Below, piece by piece: positions 50,001 to 62,249 of a stretch of DNA of 64,000 nt. Source of the DNA: Sisyra terminalis (lineage: Eukaryota; Arthropoda; Insecta; Neuroptera; Sisyridae); the NCBI GenBank assembly GCA_958496175.1, contig OY292275.1, forward strand, positions 43,415,701-43,479,700, given 5' to 3'. The notes under the pieces are model-generated. The model ran no database searches and was not told the origin of the DNA. It saw only the letters and a list, made by a program, of their open reading frames with translations. The stretch's first letter is position 1, and every line of letters begins with the position of its first letter. The translations under genes and the position numbers were made by a program.

Positions 50001-53000
50001 AATTATTGTTTTAATATTTATTGAAGATAATTGCGAAACAAATTTAGGTCCTTCACTAATTTATCGCTATATTACCCCTATTCTCTCCTAAAATAGCTCT
50101 TCATCTAATTAACATACTGTCATTGCACTGTAACTTACTATTTTATTTATTTTGTACTAAAAAAGGATTAAGAAAAAGAATTAGGTTTTCAACATTATCC
50201 ATATGTTTTCAATGAGATTTATATCTGGGAGTTACGTGGTCAAGGAAGGGTCAGGAAATAAGAGAAAATTGATTAAATTTTCATGGTATGGGAGAATGGC
50301 AAAGTACACCATCCTTAAATTTTCTTTATCTTTATACTACAATACATTTCGCTGCACTTTTAAATATTGGTTACTAGTTCATTGTTGCACCAAAAAAATA
50401 TATTATAATTTATAGAAAAACGTAATTTGTCGCAATATTTTAGTCAGGAACTGTATTTAACTACCGCTTTTAACCGTTATTAAACTAAAATTGTATGGCA
50501 TGTACTAAAAACTGCAATAAAAAATGAAATTGATTCATTTTATTCAAATTTATCGTTTAATAACAGCCCAGTGAATATTAACAAATCTCAGTGAAAATTA
50601 TAGCTTTGAATGACTATACAAAGAACCACTAGAACCACTTCATTCATTCCAGAGAGCATATTGCATACATAGAAACTCAGAAAATTCAAAACCAAGATTA
50701 TGCTTGAGTATGTGAGTTTCAAGGAGTGGTAAATATAAATAAGATAAGGCAAAATTCATTTTATCATTTTCCCTCTCTAGTAAAGGTATTAGCATATAAA
50801 ATAGTTTATGAATATAAAAAACAAATTGACTAAATGTGGACTTTTTGTGAAAACTTTACTCTTAATACAACTGGATTAATCAATAACGTTTGCAATGTAC
50901 CGATTTTATTTTCCAGCAAGAAACTATGATAAAAGGTTTTATAGTTCTGTAGATACAGTTGAACTCAATTGTGATGTGTGTTTAATATTTCAGATTTTTT
51001 TATCTTCACAAATGAGAATGGTTATGATTGATAATACTAAAAGTTAAGTTCAAAAAACTTAGGTAATTACCTAATACAAATTCCGTAAAAAAATCAATGA
51101 TAACTATAGTCAAAATCAGATATAGTATCATTTCCGTAACAAGGGTTAATTTAATAGGTGAGTTTCAAAAATTAATTGAATTAAACTGTAATTTGTCCCA
51201 ATTTTATGATTTTCACTATTAGGCAAAACATAGTCTTTTCCCGGATAAAAATTGACGGAATTTTTATAAATTGTTGAGAAAATGTTTGATCAAAAAATTG
51301 TATAGGATTTGTTAGAAAAATTAACAACTTTAAGATTATGGGGTGTTTAGAAAAAATTGACAATTTTTAACAGGATGTGTGATACAATAGAAACTCTATA
51401 CTTATGGTTCAAGTTAAATTTCAATTAAATTTTTCCGATACATATATTTTCCAAGTGTATTTTTTAAACGAACAATTGACTTACGAATAAAGGATATTTC
51501 CCGACTTTACTTGGACCGATTAGTTAAGGTTTTTAAAAAAGAATTTTACTGTTTTAAATTTTATAAAAAATGGGTGATCACAGATTAGGAAAACCTAAAA
51601 TTATCTGGGAATTAAAAAAAAATATTAGGAAATTTTAAGAATTTTACACCATTTAAGCTAGTGATCAAATTTTGATTATTTCTAAACTCGTTCCAGTTAA
51701 TTTTTCGAATATTAACTGTACTTAGTTTAATGAAAATCGGTTGAGAACTATAGAAATTATTTTGATGACAAGGCCAGTTATATTACACATAAGGGGTATT
51801 GTCGGGTTTCTATGGGAAAACTGCTTTCGCGGCTTTTTCTATTCAAACTCAGGGGATCATTTTGATAATGAATCAAAATAATTAGCCAAATTTTCTGCTT
51901 TTTACCTCAAACGGTTTTCGAGTATTTCCAAAAAAAAATTGGTCAATCCTGGATTGAATAGAAAAAGCCACGGGGGCAGTTTTCCCATAATAACCCGGCT
52001 ATACCCTTTCTTGGTTAAATGGAATGTTTTGATCTTTTTCCACTAAAATTAATAGATGAGATTGAAAAATTAGGTCAAAATTTCACCATACGATAATTTC
52101 AGAACATGAAAAAAATATCCTGGAAAACCTGAAATTATCAGGGAATTTCTAAAATTATTTCTATGGCCAGCCTGAAAAAACCTAAAAATTTTGTAGCTAA
52201 ATATTTTCTACAATCAAACTTTGCTATAAATTATTAGTTGTTTTCATTAACTTTTAACGTTCGCCCTTGCATTTAAAGCAGAGCTCCCGCATTTTTTTGC
52301 AATTTTTCATTTTCTAGTTGCTTTTGCAAGGAAAATTCATATATTTTTACACAAGGTTTTTTCTAGTATCCTAAGTATTACATTTTTATGGAAAAGTGAA
52401 TTAGTTACCTTCGAAAAATATACTACAGGTAATCTTTAAAAAATGTATATATCAAAAAAAATCTATTAATGATTCATCCACTTTGCAGTTTTACTTAGTC
52501 GTGACGGAACTCTTTAATAAGAATACACTAAAAAATCCTAAAATTGATGAAATTACGATTTTGAAATTCCCGCTAAATTTTTGAATTTGAAATTTGGATA
52601 AAACAGATTTCTATAAACGCACTTCGTTTGCTTAAGGTGAACAACCCTGGCACCATCTATGAATCGAATGGTTCATTGACCTATCTACTCTTTAAATGCG
52701 TAATTATTTAAAATTAATTAAAATATTCTCTTAAATAATAAAACTTTTACGACAAGTATACAATCAACAATGTAATTAGAAACATAATATGTGAAATAAC
52801 TGCACGGCGGCTACTTAAAATAATAGGAAATAATCCACCTAAATGGCAAGCATGAAAACATGAAAATTTGAATAATATATTTAAATAAATGAGAATTTTA
52901 TGTTGAAGGTGGAAAATTGTAAATTTTAGATACATTTTTAGGTTGAGAAACTGATTTTGTTGTGAATGTAATAGATAAGGCATGGGATTTCCATTCACGT

Positions 53001-53406
53001 TTTTTTTTAAAGGGGGTATGTATCGTATATGTAAGAAGCATTGTATTTCACATTTGGCGTGATTAGAAGAAAATTGAATTTATCTTCGACTATGGTATTT
53101 ACATGGTTTTGTATGGAAGTTGATGTTGTTGTTAGTACAAATAAGGGAAATTATGGAAAAAAGTAAATTATATATAGCGGCCGTAGAGAAGTTGAAAACT
53201 ACTTAGAGGTTGTGTGTGGATGACACATGTTACGTTAGCGAATTTAATGAAAATGTTCGACTCACCTTCAACGTTTTCATCTGCCACCATAAAGTTTATA
53301 TCTGGAAAATCGGAAATATTTATTGTGAATGTCTTATTGAACGTGTTGTCAACAACAACGGAACTAAATGGATATAATTACGGAACGCAGATTACTCACC
53401 CGCCAT
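44019..53406 (-). CDS. PPP4R1: PPP4R1 homologue, N-terminal three coding exons (gene continues beyond window)
   Basis: Exon 1 is seven nt (53406-53400, ATGGCGG then GTGAGT). Exon 2 is 36 nt (53301-53266; acceptor TTTTCCAG, donor GTGAGT). Exon 3 is 127 nt (44145-44019; acceptor TTTTGATAG, donor GTTAGT). Phases 1, 1 and 2 are consistent. The 57-residue product starts MADINF, has an acidic Ser/Asp/Glu stretch (residues 17-37), then EFLSPLVRLEKYALS (37-51). Animal PPP4R1 has the same plan: MAD start, acidic linker, then a TPL-RL-KYA-SENIFNR block just before the first HEAT repeats. PPP4R1 is a HEAT-repeat regulatory subunit of the PP4 phosphatase. The residues after KYALS (KKTYTR) diverge from the family, and no HEAT-repeat exon was found in the window, so identification rests on the N-terminus alone. 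Intron 1 is 98 nt, intron 2 about 9.1 kb, intron 3 at least 44 kb. Confidence 0.7.
46099..46219 (-). CDS. Possible alternative first coding exon of PPP4R1 (unproven)
   Basis: A minus-strand reading frame from an ATG at 46219 runs 40 codons plus one base to a strong donor (GTGCTG then GTAAGTGG at 46099/46098). Phase 1 at the donor matches the phase needed by PPP4R1 exon 3 at 44145, 2 kb downstream, with no other recognised exon between. The surrounding 45.9-46.2 kb is unusually rich in CG dinucleotides for this AT-rich window, as expected of a promoter or coding exon. The encoded residues (for example RFGVTTPVVGYAHAASLS) were not recognised. Phase agreement has a one-in-three chance of being accidental, and a second frame is also open, so this could equally be a non-coding CpG-rich promoter. 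Confidence 0.3.
46767..47870. mobile_element. pogo/Tigger-type non-autonomous element, copy 2, carrying a foldback insertion
   Basis: The left end CAGTAATCCCCCGCTTTACG and right end CCGTAAAGCGGGTGAACACTG are inverted and flanked by TA (46765-46766, 47871-47872). Left and right flanks of the interior match copy 1 (GAATCCCAA, CGATATTACGGACATG, TAGTAAAATTG). The middle is replaced by the foldback at 46965-47571. No transposase frame. Confidence 0.72.
46965..47571. mobile_element. Long foldback element between identical 31-bp direct repeats
   Basis: Arms of about 250-290 bp (46965-47215 and 47285-47571) are reverse complements at roughly 80% or better, with the outer 27 bp starting GGTATAAGCTTGGATCAGG identical. 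A loop of about 70 bp separates them. The 31 bp immediately outside (46934-46964 and 47572-47602) are identical to each other. The foldback sits inside the pogo element. The family is not recognised. Confidence 0.7.
48050..48455. mobile_element. Inverted-repeat retroelement, copy 4
   Basis: Both arms are present around a centre (TAGCTATGTGATGAGTGACT, TCACATAGCAATTACGG) and include the AAATTTGAACAAAAGC blocks and the core GAGGAAGATGTTTGGTAATC-GAAATGCGTATCTG. Diverged; target duplication not identified; ends approximate. Confidence 0.6.
49048..49271. mobile_element. hAT-type MITE, 224 bp
   Basis: TAGTGTTTTTAACC and GTTAAGAAACACTA are inverted ends, flanked by CCTTAGAT (49040-49047) and CCTTGGAT (49272-49279), an 8-bp duplication with one difference. 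It shares its right half with the element at 26440. Confidence 0.78.
49325..53250. other. PPP4R1 intron 2, distal part
   Basis: Very AT-rich. Apart from the MITE at 51791-52019, nothing was recognised. Confidence 0.45.
51791..52019. mobile_element. MITE with about 60-bp inverted ends
   Basis: AAGGGGTATTGTCGGGTTTC...TGGGAAAACTGC at the left is mirrored by GCAGTTTTCCCATAATAACC...TATACCCTTT at the right. The inner GGCTTTTTCTATTCAA pairs with TTGAATAGAAAAAGCC. Superfamily and target duplication not determined. Confidence 0.65.
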
Positions 53407-55401
53407 GTTGAAACATAAAACACAATCATCAAAACACAGCGCTACCAACACACACGCAAGTTCGCCAAATATAAGAAGCCGTGATTTTTTTCAAATGAAT
53501 CGGAAATTTATATTTTTACGCCGTTTTCCTATAACTTGTTCTTATGATTTTTCGGATGCATCATATCTACAATAGTTAAAAGAAATCTCCATTAGTTATA
53601 CGTCCAATAAATGCTTTTTAATTTCAAAATCGTATTTTGTTTAAAATCTTTTCGAATTCTGACTTGAAGCGTTCTCTATGATCGAATAAGAGAAGTAAAA
53701 ATACAAAGTTTTTGAGTGGGAAATTATAAAAGTTTCATATTTTGGATTACTTTGAAAATGTTTTTGTACGACTCCACAAAAGTTTAGGGAGAAGAAAATT
53801 AACTGAGCAATTATAACAATATATTTTTACCTTAGATGACAAAAAATAAACTACTGTAGTAAGTTTCTAAATATCATATTTGTGTTTTAAGTATATTAGG
53901 AGTAACGATTTTCATCGGGTATGTTTTTGCCTCCGAGGTCGCTAGAAATGGGTTTATAAATCATATAAATAAACGGAGAGGATATTACAAAGAATTGTGG
54001 GGTTATTCTTTACTTCTTAAAACCAAGTTTTCAATATTTTTACGAATTGCACTTCGCAACACGATTTGAAATCTAGTATAAATGAGAATAGTTTGTGTTT
54101 CATAAATCGCAAGAACACATTTGCTTACTAATTAAAACTTAAATTATAAAATTTATTTAGAATTTGTAATATCTTCCTTCGCTCTCTTTTTTTTTCTTGT
54201 GTCAGCAGACATTTTCGGAGTAGATTGCAACAATGGGAAATATATAAAATCCCATTTTCATGTCAAACGCGAAATTATTCGAAAAAACAACCAAATATTA
54301 AAGACAAGCATCCTTACTTTTTCAAAGATAGTTCATTTCATAAACCGGGAAAATATGTTTTCTGGATTTTTCTTAACGTTAAATTTCACAACCTATAAAA
54401 ACAGAAAAAAAGTTCCATTAATAAACTTTCATTTTTTTTTTAGTATATTCATAAAAATGATATATTTTTTTAATATTTTCAACTATGTACATTATTTTTG
54501 ATGCAAGTAAATGAAAATTGAAAATTCTATTCATTATCATTGCAGAAAATATACAAATAAAAAAAATATCGTTTAAATAATTATAAAATTACAGAACAAC
54601 TATTTTTCCCCATACACTTACAGTAAAATTATAAAAGAGTAGAGCTACAGTCCTTGTAACTTCTATGAAACAATAGGCCTTAATTATTATCTAAACTTAA
54701 ATATAATTCCAATAATCAACAAAGATATTAATAGTCCAGCTATTTTATTTATTTTTTTCCTAGGACTAAAATATAGATTTTTTTTTCATAAATATATAAG
54801 TTTTCATATTTTTATGCATTTAACTTTTGTGAGAATAAACTTTGGTACGAGAATTTTTTCATCTTTTTCCTTCTTCATAAAACAAGTGGATATATTAACA
54901 ATATGTGAATTTTGTGGCATATTCAAATTTTAATTAATAATTCCAAGAAAAAAATAAATAAACCTATAAAAGTAGTATTAATTACCGTTGAAAAGAATGC
55001 TTCTGAAGGACTAGTAAAAAAATATGGCTTCATTAAATCTTGGAATTTTCATCTTAAATATTAAAAAGAAATATATATATGGCAAATACAATTAATATTA
55101 TTTTACAAATTTGGCAAATATTTGCAAATTGTTTTTTTTTTTAAATTTTTTTCTTTTTTTGTAAGATTGTCTAAGTCATCGGAATCTAAAAATTTGGTAT
55201 CCCGAAAAAATAAGTTACTTTTTGTTGTAGATCTTTAAGCGTTTGAATAACATTTAAAATAGAAAAAAAATTACTTCGATATCGCGCGATAAATTTTCTT
55301 TAACAAGAATGATTAACAACAGTGCTAGAATTTGAATAATTTAATGCTCTTTGTTTGATTCAATCATTAAAATTGAACGAATCGCATGGAGGCTTTGGAG
55401 T
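53407..55401. promoter_or_regulatory. RSPRY1-PPP4R1 intergenic region with PPP4R1 promoter
   Basis: About 2 kb separates the RSPRY1 stop from the PPP4R1 start. The 200 bp just upstream of the ATG contain some CG dinucleotides (GGCGAACTTGCG, GGTAGCGC on the minus strand) and no obvious TATA box. The remainder is extremely AT-rich with nothing recognised. Confidence 0.35.
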
Positions 55402-55407
55402 TTTATT
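55402..55407 (-). terminator. poly(A) signal of RSPRY1
   Basis: AATAAA on the minus strand begins about 67 nt past the RSPRY1 stop at 55474. It is the first canonical signal downstream of the stop in this region. Confidence 0.5.
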
Positions 55408-55473
55408 CTGATCCCATCAAATGTTAATTTTGTTCGTTTCATTCAATTAATTTGATTTGAGAGTCAATTAATG

Positions 55474-58234
<2,761 letters not shown>

Positions 58235-59024
58235 TACAGTAATACGAATCTTAAGTCTAATATTATGGCAATGATTATGTTCATATGATACGCATAATCG
58301 TTTAAAAATATGAAAATGAAAGACGAAAACGAAATAAAAACTCCAGTTTTATGTCGGTGATAACAGTTTCGATAGTTTTGACAGATTTTGTGTAAGGCAC
58401 ACGTTTTGTGATATTGCAGGTTTCGAATGCATATGGGTTGTGGGATTGGAAAGAGAGTAAATGGTTGGATGATTTGTTTAACAAATTAACACTGAATAAG
58501 CGAAAATAAATAAAATCAATTTGATTGATTGAAAAAAAAAAATCGGTGACACTTTCGATTCGAGTGAAAGTATTTTTTGGTATTTTTCTTGTATGACATG
58601 AGTTTTTGATTTCAATTAGGAATTAAAACGACACGAGGTGTATCTACGCAGAACTATTCCGACATATACTAAAAGCCGTATAAGCAACAATGGGCAACTT
58701 TTTTAAGGGATGAAAGTAAAACATTGATTTTTTATATTTGTGAATAAAAGATGACAAAAACATTTTTCCTGGGATAAATTTGATCTTTTTTAATGCGATT
58801 TTCTTCTCCAGTGTACTTAGATTTATGTCAATATTGACTGATCGAAAAATATTGATGTTTATTTTGTATTCGATTGCGTCGTTCGAAACGGGCGCAATTG
58901 ACCGATCAGTTTTCTCCCTTATTCTTGTTGATTCAAGCATAAAATAAAATACGCTCCAATCAAGTTTGTTTTTTCTGTTATCAAACCAAAAAAAAAAAGA
59001 AATGATCAATCATTTAATTTAATT
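58235..59024. other. RCC1L-RSPRY1 intergenic region
   Basis: About 800 bp between two genes on the same strand. It should hold the RSPRY1 5' UTR and promoter; no TATA box or clear upstream exon was recognised. Confidence 0.4.
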
Positions 59025-59030
59025 TTTATT
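59025..59030 (-). terminator. poly(A) signal of the RCC1L-like gene
   Basis: AATAAA on the minus strand starts about 12 nt after the TAG stop. It is followed by AT-rich sequence and a T-rich run near 58990. It is close to the stop, so the 3' UTR would be very short. Confidence 0.45.
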
Positions 59031-59041
59031 TTTTCATAAAT

Positions 59042-60388
59042 CTAACAATACGGTTTACAAATTGCAACTGTATGATCATATCCACACTCCACTTTTACAA
59101 CACTAGCCCCGATATGGACTTTTAAGGGATAATACTGGTCTTTAACATGTCCTAAGCCCAGACTCCCTTCAATATTTCTACCCCACGTGAAGATATCCCC
59201 AATTGAATTTGTCACAGCACAATGACTTAATCCACAAGTTATTGAGGTAACATCACCATGGAAAAAAGCCCGTGGAATTTGAATTGGTGTTTTTTGCATG
59301 TCCAACCCGTTTCCATTCCCTAAGACTCCATATCCCCACACAAACACGTCTCCCGCTTCATTTAACACCATACAAAAAGATCCTCCGGCAGCAATATCAA
59401 CGATTTTGCCCAACTTTCGACAATTTTTCAAATGTATGGGCGTCGATTTTTGCTGAATAACATCCTCATCATCAACGTTCAACTGTCCATATTCGGAATT
59501 TCCCCATCCAAAAACATCCCCCGAATCATTCAAAGCCAACACACAATCCCCTTTACTCGCTACTTTAACAATTTTCTCACTAGCAATATCACCACTAACT
59601 TGACTAAAAGAGTCTTGATTTTCATACTTTCCTAATCCCGTCTGACCATCGGCTCCCCAACCACAAGAAAACACTTTTCCAGATTCAGTCAAAGCTAAAC
59701 TATGGTCTTGACCACATTGAATTTTAACAATCTTCTCATCATGTAACGATGGAACTAAATGCACATAACAATTTCCAGAATATTTCTCTTCTTCAATTAT
59801 CATCCGTCCACATTGACCATAGGAATTATTTCCCAAGGTGTAAAGCCCTTCAGTGGTAAGGACCAAAAGATGAGCTCTTCCAGCTGCCATACCCAGAATT
59901 TTGCAGGTCTTATCATTTTTAAAATTGATTGGAATTGCTTGAGGAATGACGATATAAGAAATTGGCTCCTTCGAATTACTACTGTGAACTCCCAATTGAG
60001 AATCTGTATTGATTCCACATCCATAAACTTTTTTGCTATCATTCGAATCTACAATAAACGCTGTAAATCCATATCCACATACTACATCTAATACTGGACG
60101 ATAATCAGCCATTACCAATCGTTTAGGAACTTTCGATGATTTCAATTGATTGTATTTATTAACGGCTATCCCCAATGCCCCTGTGTGACCACGACCCCAA
60201 ACATAAACTCGATTTTTCACAATTTTCGTATCGTAATTATACACGGGTAACTTCTCTGCTTCTGATTCATCAAATGGATATTTTCGTTTAACTTTATTCT
60301 TTTCGGGAAATGAACGTCCATATCGCATAGATGATGTAACAAAAAAACGACATTGACGCAAGAAAATTGAATTATTAAACATCCCCAT
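59042..60388 (-). CDS. RCC1L: RCC1L-like mitochondrial RCC1-repeat protein, single exon
   Basis: An uninterrupted 448-residue reading frame. It has seven RCC1-type blade motifs, beginning near residues 61 (VYVWGRG), 121 (VYGCGIN), 181 (LYTLGNN), 239 (VFSCGWG), 292 (VFGWGNS), 348 (VFVWGYG) and 399 (IFTWGRN), so a complete seven-bladed beta-propeller is expected. The first ~30 residues are rich in Arg, Ser and Phe with almost no acid, like a mitochondrial targeting peptide. Length and layout fit RCC1L/WBSCR16, a mitochondrial inner-membrane protein linked in mammals to 16S rRNA and mitoribosome assembly and to OPA1; that role is family knowledge. The first Met gives the full presequence; Met3 or Met21 are alternatives. 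An AATAAA lies 12 nt past the stop. No intron interrupts it, unlike RSPRY1 800 bp downstream on the same strand. A general RCC1-domain protein is the alternative, but the presequence favours RCC1L. Confidence 0.88.
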   Translation of the reverse strand: MGMFNNSIFLRQCRFFVTSSMRYGRSFPEKNKVKRKYPFDESEAEKLPVYNYDTKIVKNRVYVWGRGHTGALGIAVNKYNQLKSSKVPKRLVMADYRPVLDVVCGYGFTAFIVDSNDSKKVYGCGINTDSQLGVHSSNSKEPISYIVIPQAIPINFKNDKTCKILGMAAGRAHLLVLTTEGLYTLGNNSYGQCGRMIIEEEKYSGNCYVHLVPSLHDEKIVKIQCGQDHSLALTESGKVFSCGWGADGQTGLGKYENQDSFSQVSGDIASEKIVKVASKGDCVLALNDSGDVFGWGNSEYGQLNVDDEDVIQQKSTPIHLKNCRKLGKIVDIAAGGSFCMVLNEAGDVFVWGYGVLGNGNGLDMQKTPIQIPRAFFHGDVTSITCGLSHCAVTNSIGDIFTWGRNIEGSLGLGHVKDQYYPLKVHIGASVVKVECGYDHTVAICKPYC

Positions 60389-61119
60389 ATTTGTTTCTTT
60401 TAATGTTCACAACATTTTAAACAATATAATTGGTTTATTTATATATTAAATCAAATTATTTTAAAACTTTTAAGGAGGTTCTGTTTATATTCAGCTGAGC
60501 ACATGGTTGAATAATATCGACTAAATGTCAAGCGATGTCATATCTTTCGGGAATAATTCCGTGCCTAGAAGACCAACGCGCCAAATACAAAATTGAAGTG
60601 GGTAAAGTAAAATGAATATAAATGAAACATTAATGGTATTAATATTAATTTGGCTAAAGCTCACTAATTTTTGGTTAAAAATGTAGCAATATTGTGTTTC
60701 AAATTTGGAAAATAAACTATCGAAATTAAAGTTCTTAGACTTATAATAAAAATATTTCGTAGATACTGACTTCTATTTCTTAAAGTTAATAAATTGAATT
60801 TAAATGTAGACTAAAAAATCTGTATAATTAATAAAAAGTAATTAAATGTTATTTTCATTCCGGATACATGAAATATTGGATGTAATGAAGGCACCTACCT
60901 AATAAAACATTGAACTAATGTAACAGTTTTAAAATACAAAAACTTCTAAGTTTATTGAACAGCCAACAAATATTTAATTTACTTTGTTACCTGGACTATC
61001 ATGAGCTTTTGTCTTACTAAATTAATTTTTTAAAATTAAGGGTTAATGATAAGCAACATTGAATAGTAATTGTATGAGTTTTAGGTATAACAATTAACAT
61101 TTGTTTTTAATTATTATTT

Positions 61120-61262
61120 ACCGCCGCTTTATAGGCTTTATAACTAGGTACTAAGATTTTTAGCGACTCTGGGGTTAATAAAAACCTTAATCGAGAAATA
61201 TTGAAAATTTACCCGATACGAGGATCGAACCCAACACCTGCTAGTTCTGGAGCGGTCGCCTA
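61120..61262 (-). mobile_element. tRNA-derived SINE, copy C
   Basis: On the minus strand: head GCGACCGCTCCAGAACTAGC, intact box B GGTTCGATCCTCG, then tail TTTCAATATTTCTCGATTAA, TATTAACCCCAGAGTCGC, CTAAAAATCTTAG. This is the copy with the best box B. Confidence 0.68.
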
Positions 61263-61264
61263 GA

Positions 61265-61590
61265 CCAGTGTTTCTTAAACTGTGGTTCGAGAGTCAATTT
61301 TTGGTGGTCCGTACACCCAAAATTTCATTAGTATTAATAATTAATTAACCTTTTCACGAAAATTTAGGAAATACGCCTTATTATTTAAACTGTGCCATAC
61401 TCGGGCAACAAAAATGCGTTTAACAATAAGGAATTTGGAATGCATTGTGATTTATTTACATTTTTACACACCTACCCCTTTTCTTGACTTATCGGAGCAT
61501 ATATTTATTACAAGCGATAAAAAATGGATAAATTGATCTGCTTTTTTGACGTTTGTGGTCCGTGGTTTGCGTGAAATTTTAAAAATTGAA
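61265..61590. mobile_element. Truncated hAT-like element
   Basis: A left end CAGTGTTTCTTAAACTGTGG abuts the SINE. TGGTCCGTACACCC and, near 61555, TGTGGTCCGTGG resemble the internal repeats of the hAT element at 37416. A right terminal repeat was not found. Confidence 0.35.
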
Positions 61591-61861
61591 AATTGCTAAA
61601 TTGTATAGAGAAGAGAAATAAATGTATAAAAATCCAATCGGGTGACTGTTAAAAATATTTTAAGATTACTCATTTTTGGTGCCATTTTTCCATATTTTAG
61701 AATTGTAGAATTTTTAGAGAATTATTGTTTTCCAGTTTTCCTGTAATTACGTCCTTCAATAATAGTTAAAATTATTACTTTTTGTAATATTTCAATGGAG
61801 AAGACTAATTTAGATAAAGTAACTAATTATATTTCACCAATTATCGGGTTAGGATAAGTAT

Positions 61862-62245
61862 TGTTACGTTTTTACGGTTATTTATATTGATGGCTTCGTT
61901 AGGAATTGTATTCGGACAAAAGGCAATAATATCATTCATTTAAATACACACACGTTTATTATTATACCTTATTTATTTATTTTAACAATCATTTTCGCTT
62001 AAACTTATTCGAAACTGTTAACTGTTCATAACTTTTTCGATGCTGATCTGACGACGGTCGTTCGCCTTATTTATATACCTATTTGCAAATTCTGAAAGAT
62101 TCGAGACTGTTCTAGACCTTTCTCGGAGATTCGTATGATCACTATCTCTTTCTACCCCACATTAAAATCTCACGGAGGGTGTTCTGAAACGTCTTCCATC
62201 TCTCTTCAATCTAATTGTTAGAACTTTCGAATGTTCTAGGACTGC
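61862..62245 (-). mobile_element. LTR-like sequence (possible solo LTR)
   Basis: Read on the minus strand it has a TATA box (GGTATATAAATAAGG, 62080-62066), an initiator-like CAGATCAGCATCG about 25-30 nt downstream, AATAAA signals (61970-61985), and an end in AACA at 61862. This is the U3-R-U5 order of an LTR. No partner LTR, primer-binding site or clear short duplication was found, and the start is uncertain. Confidence 0.42.
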
Positions 62246-62249
62246 AATA

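Noticed and set aside
59759..60091. 110-codon plus-strand frame
   Set aside because: Antisense shadow of the RCC1L-like gene.
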